DNA of 64,000 bases from Neoakkermansia glycaniphila (GTDB lineage Bacteria > Verrucomicrobiota > Verrucomicrobiia > Verrucomicrobiales > Akkermansiaceae), in contig NZ_LIGX01000020.1 of assembly GCF_001683795.1 (NCBI RefSeq), forward strand, positions 1-64,000, written 5' to 3'. Below, one piece after another: positions 36,203 through 44,950 of the stretch. Under the pieces are notes generated by a model, which saw nothing but the letters and a program-made list of their open reading frames with translations, did not search any database and had not been told where the DNA came from. Position 1 is the stretch's first letter, and every line of letters begins with the position of its first letter. The translations under genes and the position numbers were made by a program.

Positions 36203-38282
36203 GCCGACGGTTCTGCTGGTGGGAAACCCGAATTGCGGGAAGACCTCTCTTTTCAATGAATTGTCCGGTTGCCGCGCTTTTGTCGGCAACTACCCGGGTG
36301 GCGTGATCGAAGCGGCACGGGCCGGGGTGGAAACGCCTGACGGCCCCGTGGAACTCATCGACCTGCCGGGCGTGTACCGCCTCGGAGGAGCCTCCCTGGA
36401 GGAGAAGCTGGCCATGGATTATCTGTGCCGTTCCGGGGTGCGAGCCATCGTCAGCGTGGTGGACAGTCTGAATCTCGACCGCCATTTGTACCTGACGCTT
36501 CAATTATGGCATTTTCATCTGCCCGTGATCCTCGTGCTGAACATGTCCGATGAGGCGGACGCCGCCCTGTTAAGCTTCGATATTCCCGCCTTCGAGGCCA
36601 TGCTGGGTGTCAGGATCGTCCGCACGGATGCCCTCCGGCGCAAGGGAATGGAGGAACTGCTGGCCTGCATCGGGCAGGCGGCGTACCGTCCCTCCGGCTA
36701 CCCGGCATTCCGCAAGCCGGAGTACGGCGAGCAGACGGAGCAGGTGCTGGATTTCATTGCCCATACGGTGGAATCGTCCGGTCTGCCCCGGCAGAAGGAG
36801 CCCTTCAGCTATATTGCCGCCCGCCTGCTGGACGGCAATGCTGCCATGGTCGCGCGCTATGCGGAGATGGGAGAGGAAGGCCGCCGCCTGCTGGAGATGA
36901 TTGAGGATTGCCGAACGGAATTGTCCCGGCAAATGGGGCTTCCCGCTCCCGAGATACTTTCTTCCAAGCGCTACGGTTTGATTCGCGGCCTGCTCGAAGA
37001 AGTGCAGGGAGGAGACGGCGTTTCACGCATCCGCCGTTCGACCGCTGTGCTGGACGGTATTCTGACCCACAAATACTGGGGCATCCCTCTTTTCCTGCTG
37101 CTGATGTATGTCGTCTTTTTCGCCGCCTTTACGCTGGGGAACCCGCTCGTTGATCTCGTGCGAAGCGGGTTCGATGCGCTGGGCGGCTGGCTCGCCCAGG
37201 CGCTGGACGGCCACCCGATGTGGCAATCGCTCATCGTCAAGGGTATCATCGGCGGCGTGGGGGGAGTCGTCTCCTTCGTGCCTACCATCGCCATCCTCTT
37301 CGCCTGCCTCTCGCTGCTGGAGGGGACGGGGTATATGGCCCGCGCCGCGTTCCTGATGGACCGGTTCATGCACAAGATGGGCCTGCATGGCAAAAGCTTC
37401 ATTCCCATGCTGATCGGTTTCGGCTGCAATGTGCCCGCCGTGATGGCGACCCGCTCCATCGAATCGAAGAAAGACCGGCTGACGACCATTTTCGTGCTGC
37501 CCTTCATGAGCTGTTCCGCCCGCCTGCTGGTCTTCGCGCTGTTCATCGAGGCTCTCGTGGCTCCCGCCTACCAGAGTATCACGATGTGGGGGCTGTACCT
37601 CTTCGGCATTCTGGTGGCTGTCGTCGGTGCGCGCCTGCTGAAATCCACGCTCTTCCGGGGCGGGGATGAAACGTTCATCATGGAATTGCCTCCCTACAGG
37701 CTGCCGTCTCCGGGCGCCTACCTCCACAGCGTATGGGAGCGGGTATCGGGTTACCTGTGCAAGGCCGGCACCTTCATCCTGCTGGGGGTCGTCGTCCTCT
37801 GGTTCCTGAATACGTACCCGCAGCCGGAGCAGGGCGGCGGCATACCGGATTCCGCACGTATGGAGCAGAGCTACGCCGCTCGCGCCGGGAAGTTTTTCGA
37901 GCCTCTGTCGCAATATGCCGGGATGGACTGGCAGGCCAATTCGGCCATGATCGGGGCATTCTCCGCCAAGGAGCTTCTCGTGGCCCAGCTGGGCATCCTG
38001 TTCGCCTCTCCGGGAGAGCCGGATGCGGCTGTGCATGCCTCCGACGAAGAGAAGCGGCTCGACGCTCGCCGCAAGATCAGCGCCCATTACACGCTGCCGC
38101 AGGCGCTGGGCATTATGACGTTCGCTCTGCTGGCCCTGCCGTGCATCGCCACGGTGGCCGTCGTCCGCAAGGAGACGGGATCATGGCTGTTCACCATCGG
38201 CCAGTTTGCTGCACTGAATATCGTCGGCTTCGGTTTGGCCGTCGCCGTGTACCAGACGGCGGCCGTATTCCTGCGAGCCTGA
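36192..38282 (+). CDS. feoB: Ferrous iron transporter FeoB
   Basis: FeoB is the G-protein-coupled inner-membrane Fe(II) importer. The start at 36192 (MKDRPTVLLVGNPNCGKTSL) gives 696 residues. G1 is GNPNCGKT (11-18), G3 DLPGVY (57-62) and G4 NMSD. Switch I includes VGNYPGG. The membrane part has two Gate motifs around EGTGYMARAAFLMDRFMHKM and the conserved GFGCNVPA; NSAMIGAFSAKELLVAQLG follows. It overlaps feoA by 11 nt, so expression is coupled. Confidence 0.96.
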   Translation: MKDRPTVLLVGNPNCGKTSLFNELSGCRAFVGNYPGGVIEAARAGVETPDGPVELIDLPGVYRLGGASLEEKLAMDYLCRSGVRAIVSVVDSLNLDRHLYLTLQLWHFHLPVILVLNMSDEADAALLSFDIPAFEAMLGVRIVRTDALRRKGMEELLACIGQAAYRPSGYPAFRKPEYGEQTEQVLDFIAHTVESSGLPRQKEPFSYIAARLLDGNAAMVARYAEMGEEGRRLLEMIEDCRTELSRQMGLPAPEILSSKRYGLIRGLLEEVQGGDGVSRIRRSTAVLDGILTHKYWGIPLFLLLMYVVFFAAFTLGNPLVDLVRSGFDALGGWLAQALDGHPMWQSLIVKGIIGGVGGVVSFVPTIAILFACLSLLEGTGYMARAAFLMDRFMHKMGLHGKSFIPMLIGFGCNVPAVMATRSIESKKDRLTTIFVLPFMSCSARLLVFALFIEALVAPAYQSITMWGLYLFGILVAVVGARLLKSTLFRGGDETFIMELPPYRLPSPGAYLHSVWERVSGYLCKAGTFILLGVVVLWFLNTYPQPEQGGGIPDSARMEQSYAARAGKFFEPLSQYAGMDWQANSAMIGAFSAKELLVAQLGILFASPGEPDAAVHASDEEKRLDARRKISAHYTLPQALGIMTFALLALPCIATVAVVRKETGSWLFTIGQFAALNIVGFGLAVAVYQTAAVFLRA

Positions 38283-38371
38283 CGGGATACTACAGCGAAT
38301 AGCAGGCCACAACGATAATTACCGTGATGGCGATGCCGCTGGCAAAGGAGGGGCAGAAAGAAGCCGGTCTA

Positions 38372-40345
38372 TCAGATGGAAGGCGGATTGTCCTGCAGCG
38401 TGCCGGGTTTGGCTCCGTGCTGTTTCAAGAGCTGCCGAACGTCTTCCGATCCTGCGCAATCAAGCAGGGTGCGCCCGGGGAACGGTTCTGCATTCGCATT
38501 GATGCCACGGTCGAGAAAGAGCCGGACATCATGTGCTCTCCCGGTCCGAACCAGATGCTCCAGCAGGATGTTACTTTGGATGGTGTTCTGTGCCGCGTAT
38601 TTCAGGAGCAGTTCCAGCATGCCGGGGTCGCGCAGTTTGACCGCCAGCCCGAGGTCGTAAATCGTAGGCGTGTCACCCAGTTCGAGCATGGCGCGTACGA
38701 AGTCGATGTTTCCGTATCCGATGGCATTGTATAAGGAGTGTGACAAGCGCAGATCGGGTTTCTTGTGGAGGATGAGCCGGACGAGTTCCGCATCCTGCCG
38801 TTCGATCGCGCTTCTCAAATGTTGTTCCTCAATCGTCGCTCCGCGCTCGATCAGCAACGCTTCCAGGCTGCGGTTGCCGTGCAGAGTGGCGTATTCCACC
38901 AGATTGCCCTGAGCAGGGTCGGCGCCGTGGTCGAGCAACGCCTGCGCGGCGGCGATGTTCCCCCGATCGACGGCCAGAGAGAGAACGGGAGTTTCGTGGA
39001 AGAGTTCCCGGGCATCGGCTCCCTGTTTCAACAGCGTTTCGACACGGACGGCATCCCCCCGGATGATGGCATCGGCAAGGGGCGATTCGGATCCCTTGCT
39101 CACGGTATCTTCGGAAGACGGAAAATCGTACACGCCCATGAAGAATGGCGTATCGTTCCTGTCCGGGCGTCCGATCATCCAGATAAAGGGCCGATTCAGA
39201 TAGGCGGCGATGTAGCGGTATTCCATGACAGGAGGGAGTTCGAGATAGGGAGATGGCGGGCATGCTCCACACCCCAATCCTGTTCCGGTCACTGCCGCCG
39301 CTTCTGTTCCCTCTTCATCGTTCTTGATGCGGCAAAATTGTTTGATTCCGTTGATATATAATGGGCCGTCCAAGGGTGGCTCTATGGTCATACCTGTAAA
39401 ATTTGATCCTGTCGGCAGAAACGAATGCGGTATCCCCATGGCACGCAGTGCCGGCACAAGACTGTAGTTCGCATCGTGATCGAAGCGCGGCATGCGCAGA
39501 TCCTGCCGGATGGCGGCATGCTGCGCTCTTGGATGCCGAGGCTTGCCCGCGTCGTTCAGCGACTGCATCAGTTCCGAAAATTCGGCGGCAGTCAATTTGT
39601 TCAGGAACTCGTGCACTTCCGTGCCTTCGGGCGGTAGAATGGCGACGAATGCCGAACGAGAGTGCTCGTAGTATTTGGCGATGACGATGCAGTCGCCTGC
39701 CTGAGTCGCCAAGAAACCGTATTGATTCTGGATCATGAGCGGAGTGGCTGCCCATGACCCGTCCGGCTTGATGAAAGGCAGAACGCGCGTGTCTTTTTTG
39801 TCGAATATTTGCAACCAGCGATGTTTCAAATAGATGGCATTGACAAGCATCATGCGTGTGTCGTCCGGAATGTCACTTTCGGAAATGACTTGTGGGATCA
39901 ATCCGTGAGTCGCCTTCTTGGCGAAGGCATTGATTCGGTCGGCGGCATCACTTTTGTTCTTTTTGAAGTCGACCTGTTCGGATTGTGTTTTGTCGTCGGA
40001 GACGAGGCGGAGATAATCGGGGGAGAATTCGATGCTCCTGTCAAGATAGAGGCGGTTACCCATTTCCAGATTAAGCTCGGCTTGCCGGAATGCCTCATCC
40101 AGTGCAGCCTTGCCGGGAATGGTTTTTTGCAGCTCTTCGAGTGTCTGGCCGCGCGCACCGGGCGTCGCCAGAGAAATGGCGGCTGCAGCGGAGTAGGGGG
40201 ACAGGGCGATGTTGCCCTTGTGTTCGGCAGAGACGCGGCGCAGCAGTTCCAGGCCGAATTCCTGTCCGGAGGGTTCGGCCTGAACCGCAGACATCAGAGC
40301 GAACAGCGATGAGATTGCAAGAGAAAGGGAACGGGTTGTTTTCAT
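38372..40345 (-). CDS. Secreted serpin fused to ankyrin repeats
   Basis: This 657-residue protein has a signal peptide (MKTTRSLSLAISSLFALMSAVQA). Residues about 27-407 are a serpin, with NIALSPYSAAAAISLATPGA near the N-terminus, the family motif MLVNAIYLKHRW (about 166-177), and the C-terminal RPFIWMIGRPDRNDTPFFMG. The hinge EEGTEAAAVTG (344-354) keeps the P15 Gly, P14 Thr and small P12-P9 residues typical of inhibitory serpins. The reactive loop up to LNRPF is about 15 residues longer than in human alpha-1-antitrypsin and includes CGAC at 359-362. Residues 418-650 hold about seven ankyrin repeats. It should be exported and may trap a serine or cysteine protease; the target is unknown. It diverges from a lipoprotein gene. 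Confidence 0.9.
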   Translation of the reverse strand: MKTTRSLSLAISSLFALMSAVQAEPSGQEFGLELLRRVSAEHKGNIALSPYSAAAAISLATPGARGQTLEELQKTIPGKAALDEAFRQAELNLEMGNRLYLDRSIEFSPDYLRLVSDDKTQSEQVDFKKNKSDAADRINAFAKKATHGLIPQVISESDIPDDTRMMLVNAIYLKHRWLQIFDKKDTRVLPFIKPDGSWAATPLMIQNQYGFLATQAGDCIVIAKYYEHSRSAFVAILPPEGTEVHEFLNKLTAAEFSELMQSLNDAGKPRHPRAQHAAIRQDLRMPRFDHDANYSLVPALRAMGIPHSFLPTGSNFTGMTIEPPLDGPLYINGIKQFCRIKNDEEGTEAAAVTGTGLGCGACPPSPYLELPPVMEYRYIAAYLNRPFIWMIGRPDRNDTPFFMGVYDFPSSEDTVSKGSESPLADAIIRGDAVRVETLLKQGADARELFHETPVLSLAVDRGNIAAAQALLDHGADPAQGNLVEYATLHGNRSLEALLIERGATIEEQHLRSAIERQDAELVRLILHKKPDLRLSHSLYNAIGYGNIDFVRAMLELGDTPTIYDLGLAVKLRDPGMLELLLKYAAQNTIQSNILLEHLVRTGRAHDVRLFLDRGINANAEPFPGRTLLDCAGSEDVRQLLKQHGAKPGTLQDNPPSI

Positions 40346-40392
40346 ACCGTATTACCATAACACCGGGTTCAGAAGACAGCAAGAGAATGAAG

Positions 40393-40410
40393 TGTTACAA
40401 GTATGTAACA
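40393..40410. promoter_or_regulatory. Perfect palindrome in the serpin/lipoprotein divergent region
   Basis: TGTTACA-agta-TGTAACA is an 18-bp perfect inverted repeat placed between the divergent starts at 40345 and 40454. Its position suits an operator controlling both genes. I cannot name the regulator. Confidence 0.45.
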
Positions 40411-40453
40411 GCTCGGTATGGACAACTCTTCGTGAATGTCTTAGCATGAGGAA

Positions 40454-40903
40454 ATGAAGTCGGGAATATTCGCTCGGATCGTGTGTTTGGCGGTTTGTAC
40501 CTCGGGTTTGGGCTGTTGCCGGAGTGCAACCGAAGCTGTATCCGTATCGGCGGTGCGTTATGACTGGCTGTCACGCAAGCCCGCGCCGGAGGTTTTACGG
40601 CTCGCGGAGCGAGACGCATCTACAGTCCGAAATATTGTGGACCATGCCGAAAGGCGGGGATGTACGCAGGTGGATGTCCTGCCGCTCGCGTCCAAGCATC
40701 CCCAATCGCTCGTGCTGCTCTTCGAGGCGTCGGACGGCTCCGTTCTGGATTGCTGGTCCGTTGATACCGGTGCGGGATTTTCCCTGAGTCAAAGAAAATG
40801 GCCGTCCATGAAGCACCGGGGAGGAATGGCGGATGTCAAGGAAGCCGACCGGAAGCGATGGTACGGGATGCTCGGCAGCGTGCAGCAACGCCTGCCGCGA
40901 TGA
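40454..40903 (+). CDS. Small putative lipoprotein, unknown function
   Basis: This 149-residue protein starts MKSGIFARIVCLAVCTSGLG and reaches a Cys-Cys pair; SGLGC fits a lipobox with Cys21 as the modified residue. A GAGG sequence precedes the ATG by 3 nt. The mature 130 residues are mixed alpha/beta with no motif that I recognise. It shares an intergenic region containing a perfect palindrome with the serpin-ankyrin gene, which suggests a functional partner, but this is inference from position only. It converges on the ClC gene. Confidence 0.72.
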   Translation: MKSGIFARIVCLAVCTSGLGCCRSATEAVSVSAVRYDWLSRKPAPEVLRLAERDASTVRNIVDHAERRGCTQVDVLPLASKHPQSLVLLFEASDGSVLDCWSVDTGAGFSLSQRKWPSMKHRGGMADVKEADRKRWYGMLGSVQQRLPR

Positions 40904-40937
40904 GGGGCGGGCGGCCCTTTGGGGGAGGAGAACAGGG

Positions 40938-42716
40938 CTACTTGAGCTTTTCCCGTTTCATGATTTCCGAAATGACCTGATACAGGTCGCCCTTGGAGAC
41001 GATGCCGCTGATTTTCCCCGTGTCGGGGTGGACTACGGCGAGGGAGTCCATGCCAGAGGCGGTGAAGGTGCCCAATGCGGCAGGAAGACCCATTTCCGGG
41101 GAGAGGACGGGGATGTCTTCCCGCATTACGTCAATGGCGATGACGGTGTTCGCCAGCGTCGCACTTTTGGCGAAGGTCATCACGTCTTCCGGGATGATGG
41201 TGCCGAGGAAGAGCTTGTTCTTTCCTTCGACGAAGACGTTTTCGCCGGGGTTTTTCAGCAGGATGGTAGCGATGGAGCCGAATTTGTCGCCCGGTTCCAC
41301 GACGGCGGGAGTGGTGCGCGCGATGTCGCTGACGCTGACGTCTCCGAGGTGCTTGTCGAATGCCGTGCGGGGGCCATTGGTCAGGGAGTCATAGTACATC
41401 GACTTGGCCTTCAGGAGCATGGACATGGCATGCGAGCAGACCACCGCGAGTATCAGCGGGAAGATCAGCGTGCCTGCCATGGAGAATTCGACGACGAGGA
41501 CGAGGGAGGTGAGAGGAGCATTCGCCGCCGTGGTGAAGAAGGCGGCCATGCCGACCATCGTGTAGGCGACTGCATGGTCTCCGCCGATGCCCATGGCGGT
41601 CAGCGCCGTGCTGAAGAGGAAGCCGAGAAGTCCGCCGATCATCAGGCTCGGCGTCAAGGCCCCGCCCACGGTGCCGCAACCGAAGACGACGGCGACAGCG
41701 ACGATTTTCAATACGAGGAAGATGGATGCCTGTTCCGGTGTGAAAACGGTCTGGACGAGCCCGGCGATGATTTCAGCCCCGTTGCCGACGACATGCGGAT
41801 CATAGCAGGCGAGCAGGCCGACGAATAGCCCGGCCAGCATCAGGCGGAGGGGGAGGAACTGGCGTTTGCCGTTCAAATAGCTGCGCGATACCTTGAGCAG
41901 GACGAGCCACCCCTTTGCGACGCATGCCGCAATGATGGCCAGTACGATGCAGAGGAGTACCTGGTTGATGTCTCCGAACGTCGTGGAGGCCGCTTCATAA
42001 ATGGGTTTCTGCTTGCCCAGCATGTGCATCAGGACGAAGCTCGTGCTGCTCGCAATGAGCATGGGCGCGAGAATGTTGATGGACAGGGTGCCGAGAACGA
42101 TCTCGCTGACGAAGAGGCACGCACCCAGCGGCGCATGGAAGGCGGCCGTGATGCCTGCCGCCGCGCCGCAGGCCACCATCAGGCGGAGACGGGGCGCCGA
42201 GAGTTTGAATTTTTGTCCGAGCGTGGAAGCGGCGACGGCCGCCGTTTGGACGAGAGGGCCTTCTTTTCCGATGGCCGCTCCGGACGAGATGCTGAAGATG
42301 GCGGAAAGGCAGCGCAGCAGGGAGGGGCGCACGGGTATCTTGCCGCTGCCGAGCGAGACGGCTTCCATGTATTCCGTCGCCTTGGCAGGGACGAATTTGT
42401 GGGTGAAAAGCAGCGTGAGGCCGGCCAGCAATCCGCCGACCACAGGTACGGCGATGCGCCGCCAATCTCCTATCTGTTCGAAGGCATCCACGCGAGTTTC
42501 CGCATGGGCGCCCGTCAGAATCCATTGAAGGAATTCCGTTGAATACTCAAAAGCCAGAGCGACGCATGCGCCGAGAATGCCGACGAATATCGCCCAAAGG
42601 TAGACGAAGTGACGATCCTGAATGTGCAGCTTCTGCAGCAGCTCGACGGCAAATCGGAGCCATGCAAGCGAAAGGGGGGAAAATGTTTTCTTCTTCTTGG
42701 CCTGTGAAGTCGCCAT
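40938..42716 (-). CDS. ClC-family chloride channel or antiporter with CBS domains
   Basis: This 592-residue protein has the ClC fold (about residues 40-430, more than ten membrane segments) and a cytoplasmic C-terminal CBS pair (about 455-590). Filter motifs are SLGSGKIPVRP (the GSGIP element in variant form), AAIGKEGPLVQTAA (GxEGP with its gating Glu) and CGTVGGALTPSLMIGG (the GxFxP element in variant form, here without Phe). Several filter positions differ from well-studied members, so ion selectivity and channel-versus-exchanger mode are uncertain. CBS domains usually bind adenine nucleotides. Its ATG overlaps the stop of the EIIA-like gene by 1 nt. Confidence 0.93.
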   Translation of the reverse strand: MATSQAKKKKTFSPLSLAWLRFAVELLQKLHIQDRHFVYLWAIFVGILGACVALAFEYSTEFLQWILTGAHAETRVDAFEQIGDWRRIAVPVVGGLLAGLTLLFTHKFVPAKATEYMEAVSLGSGKIPVRPSLLRCLSAIFSISSGAAIGKEGPLVQTAAVAASTLGQKFKLSAPRLRLMVACGAAAGITAAFHAPLGACLFVSEIVLGTLSINILAPMLIASSTSFVLMHMLGKQKPIYEAASTTFGDINQVLLCIVLAIIAACVAKGWLVLLKVSRSYLNGKRQFLPLRLMLAGLFVGLLACYDPHVVGNGAEIIAGLVQTVFTPEQASIFLVLKIVAVAVVFGCGTVGGALTPSLMIGGLLGFLFSTALTAMGIGGDHAVAYTMVGMAAFFTTAANAPLTSLVLVVEFSMAGTLIFPLILAVVCSHAMSMLLKAKSMYYDSLTNGPRTAFDKHLGDVSVSDIARTTPAVVEPGDKFGSIATILLKNPGENVFVEGKNKLFLGTIIPEDVMTFAKSATLANTVIAIDVMREDIPVLSPEMGLPAALGTFTASGMDSLAVVHPDTGKISGIVSKGDLYQVISEIMKREKLK

Positions 42717-43189
42717 CAGCTCAGGATGCTTTGCAGTTCGGCTTTCAGATTGGCCGGATCTCCCCAGCGGGCGGAACGTTCGGCGCAGGGCACGGATTTG
42801 TGCCAGCGGATGATCTTGCGGATGATGAACAGGTAGTCGCTGACCTGCGACATGGGGACGGCGATGAAGATGACGAGATCCGCCATGCTTGCCTCATCGG
42901 GCCACGGTACGCCGTCCGGCAGGTAGGCGGCCATCAGGGAAATGCCGGGCAATCCTGCCACGCGGGCATGCGGCACGGCCAGACCGTTTTCCAAATAGGT
43001 GGGAACGGATTCCTCTCTGACTTCGGCGTGGGCCAATACTTTGGCCGACAGGACGGGAGAAAGCCCCTCCGTGGCACCTTCCGACAGGACGTTCAAAGCC
43101 TCGGCCCGGGTCTGTACCGGGCCACCTTCCCAAATATGAATGTCAACAGGTGAAATATCCATGTTTCCGGAGAAATGCGCGTACTCCAT
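42716..43189 (-). CDS. PTS EIIA-like regulatory protein
   Basis: This 157-residue protein resembles PTS EIIA type 2 (fructose/nitrogen branch, PtsN-like). The phosphorylatable His lies in ENGLAVPHARVAGLPG, followed by the usual LVIFIAVPMSQVSDYLFII segment. An in-frame ATG at 43162 (MDISPVDIHIWEGG) is another possible start. There are no EIIB or EIIC genes nearby, so transport is unlikely and regulation is more likely. Its stop overlaps the ClC start in TGATG, strongly suggesting coupled expression. Confidence 0.85.
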   Translation of the reverse strand: MEYAHFSGNMDISPVDIHIWEGGPVQTRAEALNVLSEGATEGLSPVLSAKVLAHAEVREESVPTYLENGLAVPHARVAGLPGISLMAAYLPDGVPWPDEASMADLVIFIAVPMSQVSDYLFIIRKIIRWHKSVPCAERSARWGDPANLKAELQSILS

Positions 43190-43252
43190 TCATAGCATAC
43201 TTTGCCCTGCGCTCAAGCTTCAATACGGACATGAAGGAGGAAAACGGCGGGG

Positions 43253-44950
43253 TCAATCCTGAGGGACTGGAGATGGCCGGTTCTCCTTCGGGGCATCCGC
43301 TTCCGTGGTATCTTCGGAGAACGGCAACATCTTCCGGAGAGCATGCAGCGTGCGGATGGCATCGGGCTGATCTTGTGCTGCAGCCTTCTGCATCCATTGA
43401 ATCGACTTGACGGGATCGCTTGCCACACCTTCGCCCGTTTTGTAGCAGAGAGCGAGTTTCCACTGGGCGTCCGCCATTCCCTGTTCCGCCGCTTTCGTGT
43501 ACAGTTCGAACGCCTTTGCCGGATCCTTGCCGACGCCTTCGCCTCGTGCATACAGGGTGCCGAGGATGTAGGCGGCTTCTTTTGCCGGTTCGAACAGGCG
43601 CATGCCCGCCATGCATTGTTCCAGCAGAGCCGCTCCTTTCGCCGGATCATGGATGCCGAGGCTTCCGTTCAGATAGCTGACGGCCAGCGCCTGTACGGCG
43701 GGACCGTAACCCGCATCTGCCGATTTCCGGAGCCATACCAAAGCCTGTTCGTCGCTTGCCTGCGTGCCTCGTCCTTCCTTGAAGGCGTTCGCCAGTTCAT
43801 ATTGCGATTGAGGATAACCGGATTCGGCGGCCAGAGTGAACCATTTGACGGCTTCCTTCCGGTTCGGCGGATAATCGAGTCCCTTGAGATAGCGGTAGCC
43901 TACCGCCTCGCAGGCGGCGGGATAACCGCGCTTCGCCGCCGCCAGCATGGCTTCGGCTGCCTGGGGGCTATTATCCGTCTCGCCGTTTGTCCAGCCGCAT
44001 TGCCACGCGGTTTTGTAGGATGCCAAGCCTCCCTTGTCTCCGCTAATCAGGTAGGAAGCCGTTGCGATTCCAAGCAGGGCAATCACGGTAAAGGACAGAT
44101 GCCACTGATCCCGCATGCTGATCCTGAATTCAGTTTGTCCGGATTCGCGGCGAAGAAACATGTTGTATTTGATGAAGCCGGGAAGCGCCAGAAAACCGCC
44201 GACGATAGCCCCGAACAGTGTGATGAACAGGAATACATTCTGGGAAAAAGAGAGGGCAAAGAAGGCGGCGGCGCCGACAAGCATCAGGGCTGACCATGTG
44301 CCGGCATTGATTCCGAAACGCCGACGGTGGGAACACAGAATGATCGCGGCGGACGCGATGCCGCAGGAAGAGGCCAGCATGCCGGGAATGGGAAACTCGA
44401 GGAACAAGGAAGCGAGCATCCATGAGAAGATGCCGTCGGACGAAGCCGGATATGATGCCAACGGCAGACATAAGATGGTGCTGATGAGGCCGCACAGGAT
44501 GTAGAACAGAAGAAATCCGGAGAACCCCATCACGGGAGCCACCATGACGCCAAGCAGAAGCAGGGAGAGCGAGGAAAAGATCAGAATACCCAAATCGGGA
44601 GCCACGAACAGGCCAGTCAGGCACCGCCACCATTCATGGTCTTCCATGCAGGCCCAATAGGACGCCATACCGTTCAGCGTTTGCTCCTGATCTTGAGGCG
44701 AACGGTCGGATACGAAGAAATAAACGAGCCAATTGACGGCGAGCAGCAGAAGGATGGCTCCATACCTGTTTTTCGGGTACGGGCGCAGGCTCTTTTCATC
44801 GGCAACAGGTTTCCAGTCTCCATCCTGCTGCACGGTGACGAGCATCTCCGGAGTGACGATGCCCTTGCTGCGGAGGCGTTCCATTTTGGACTCCGAAAAC
44901 GGCCCCTTCGGGGAAGCCTCGGCATGTTCCTTGTAATAATACTGTTTCAT
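43253..44950 (-). CDS. GYF_2 / pseudorhomboid / Sel1 protein, paralogue 1
   Basis: This 565-residue protein is the last of four tandem paralogues. The head (1-50) is GYF_2-like: YYYKEHAEASPKGPFSESKM, then a W-containing strand. A membrane domain of about six segments (63-300) carries the rhomboid L1-loop WR motif as EWWRCLTGLF at 106-115. It lacks the rhomboid catalytic Ser (GMLASSCGIAS where GxSG is expected) and the His. Residues about 330-530 are five or six Sel1 repeats, the best being AAYILGTLYARGEGVGKDPA. It ends in a Pro-rich tail. The start ATGA overlaps the stop of paralogue 2. The likely role is a membrane scaffold; no function is known. Confidence 0.82.
   Translation of the reverse strand: MKQYYYKEHAEASPKGPFSESKMERLRSKGIVTPEMLVTVQQDGDWKPVADEKSLRPYPKNRYGAILLLLAVNWLVYFFVSDRSPQDQEQTLNGMASYWACMEDHEWWRCLTGLFVAPDLGILIFSSLSLLLLGVMVAPVMGFSGFLLFYILCGLISTILCLPLASYPASSDGIFSWMLASLFLEFPIPGMLASSCGIASAAIILCSHRRRFGINAGTWSALMLVGAAAFFALSFSQNVFLFITLFGAIVGGFLALPGFIKYNMFLRRESGQTEFRISMRDQWHLSFTVIALLGIATASYLISGDKGGLASYKTAWQCGWTNGETDNSPQAAEAMLAAAKRGYPAACEAVGYRYLKGLDYPPNRKEAVKWFTLAAESGYPQSQYELANAFKEGRGTQASDEQALVWLRKSADAGYGPAVQALAVSYLNGSLGIHDPAKGAALLEQCMAGMRLFEPAKEAAYILGTLYARGEGVGKDPAKAFELYTKAAEQGMADAQWKLALCYKTGEGVASDPVKSIQWMQKAAAQDQPDAIRTLHALRKMLPFSEDTTEADAPKENRPSPVPQD

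Noticed and set aside
38287..38350. Hydrophobic minus-strand translation (ASGIAITVIIVVACYSL) after feoB, like a small FeoB-associated membrane protein
   Set aside because: The frame has no start codon after the serpin stop and lies on the strand opposite feoB; it is more likely chance.
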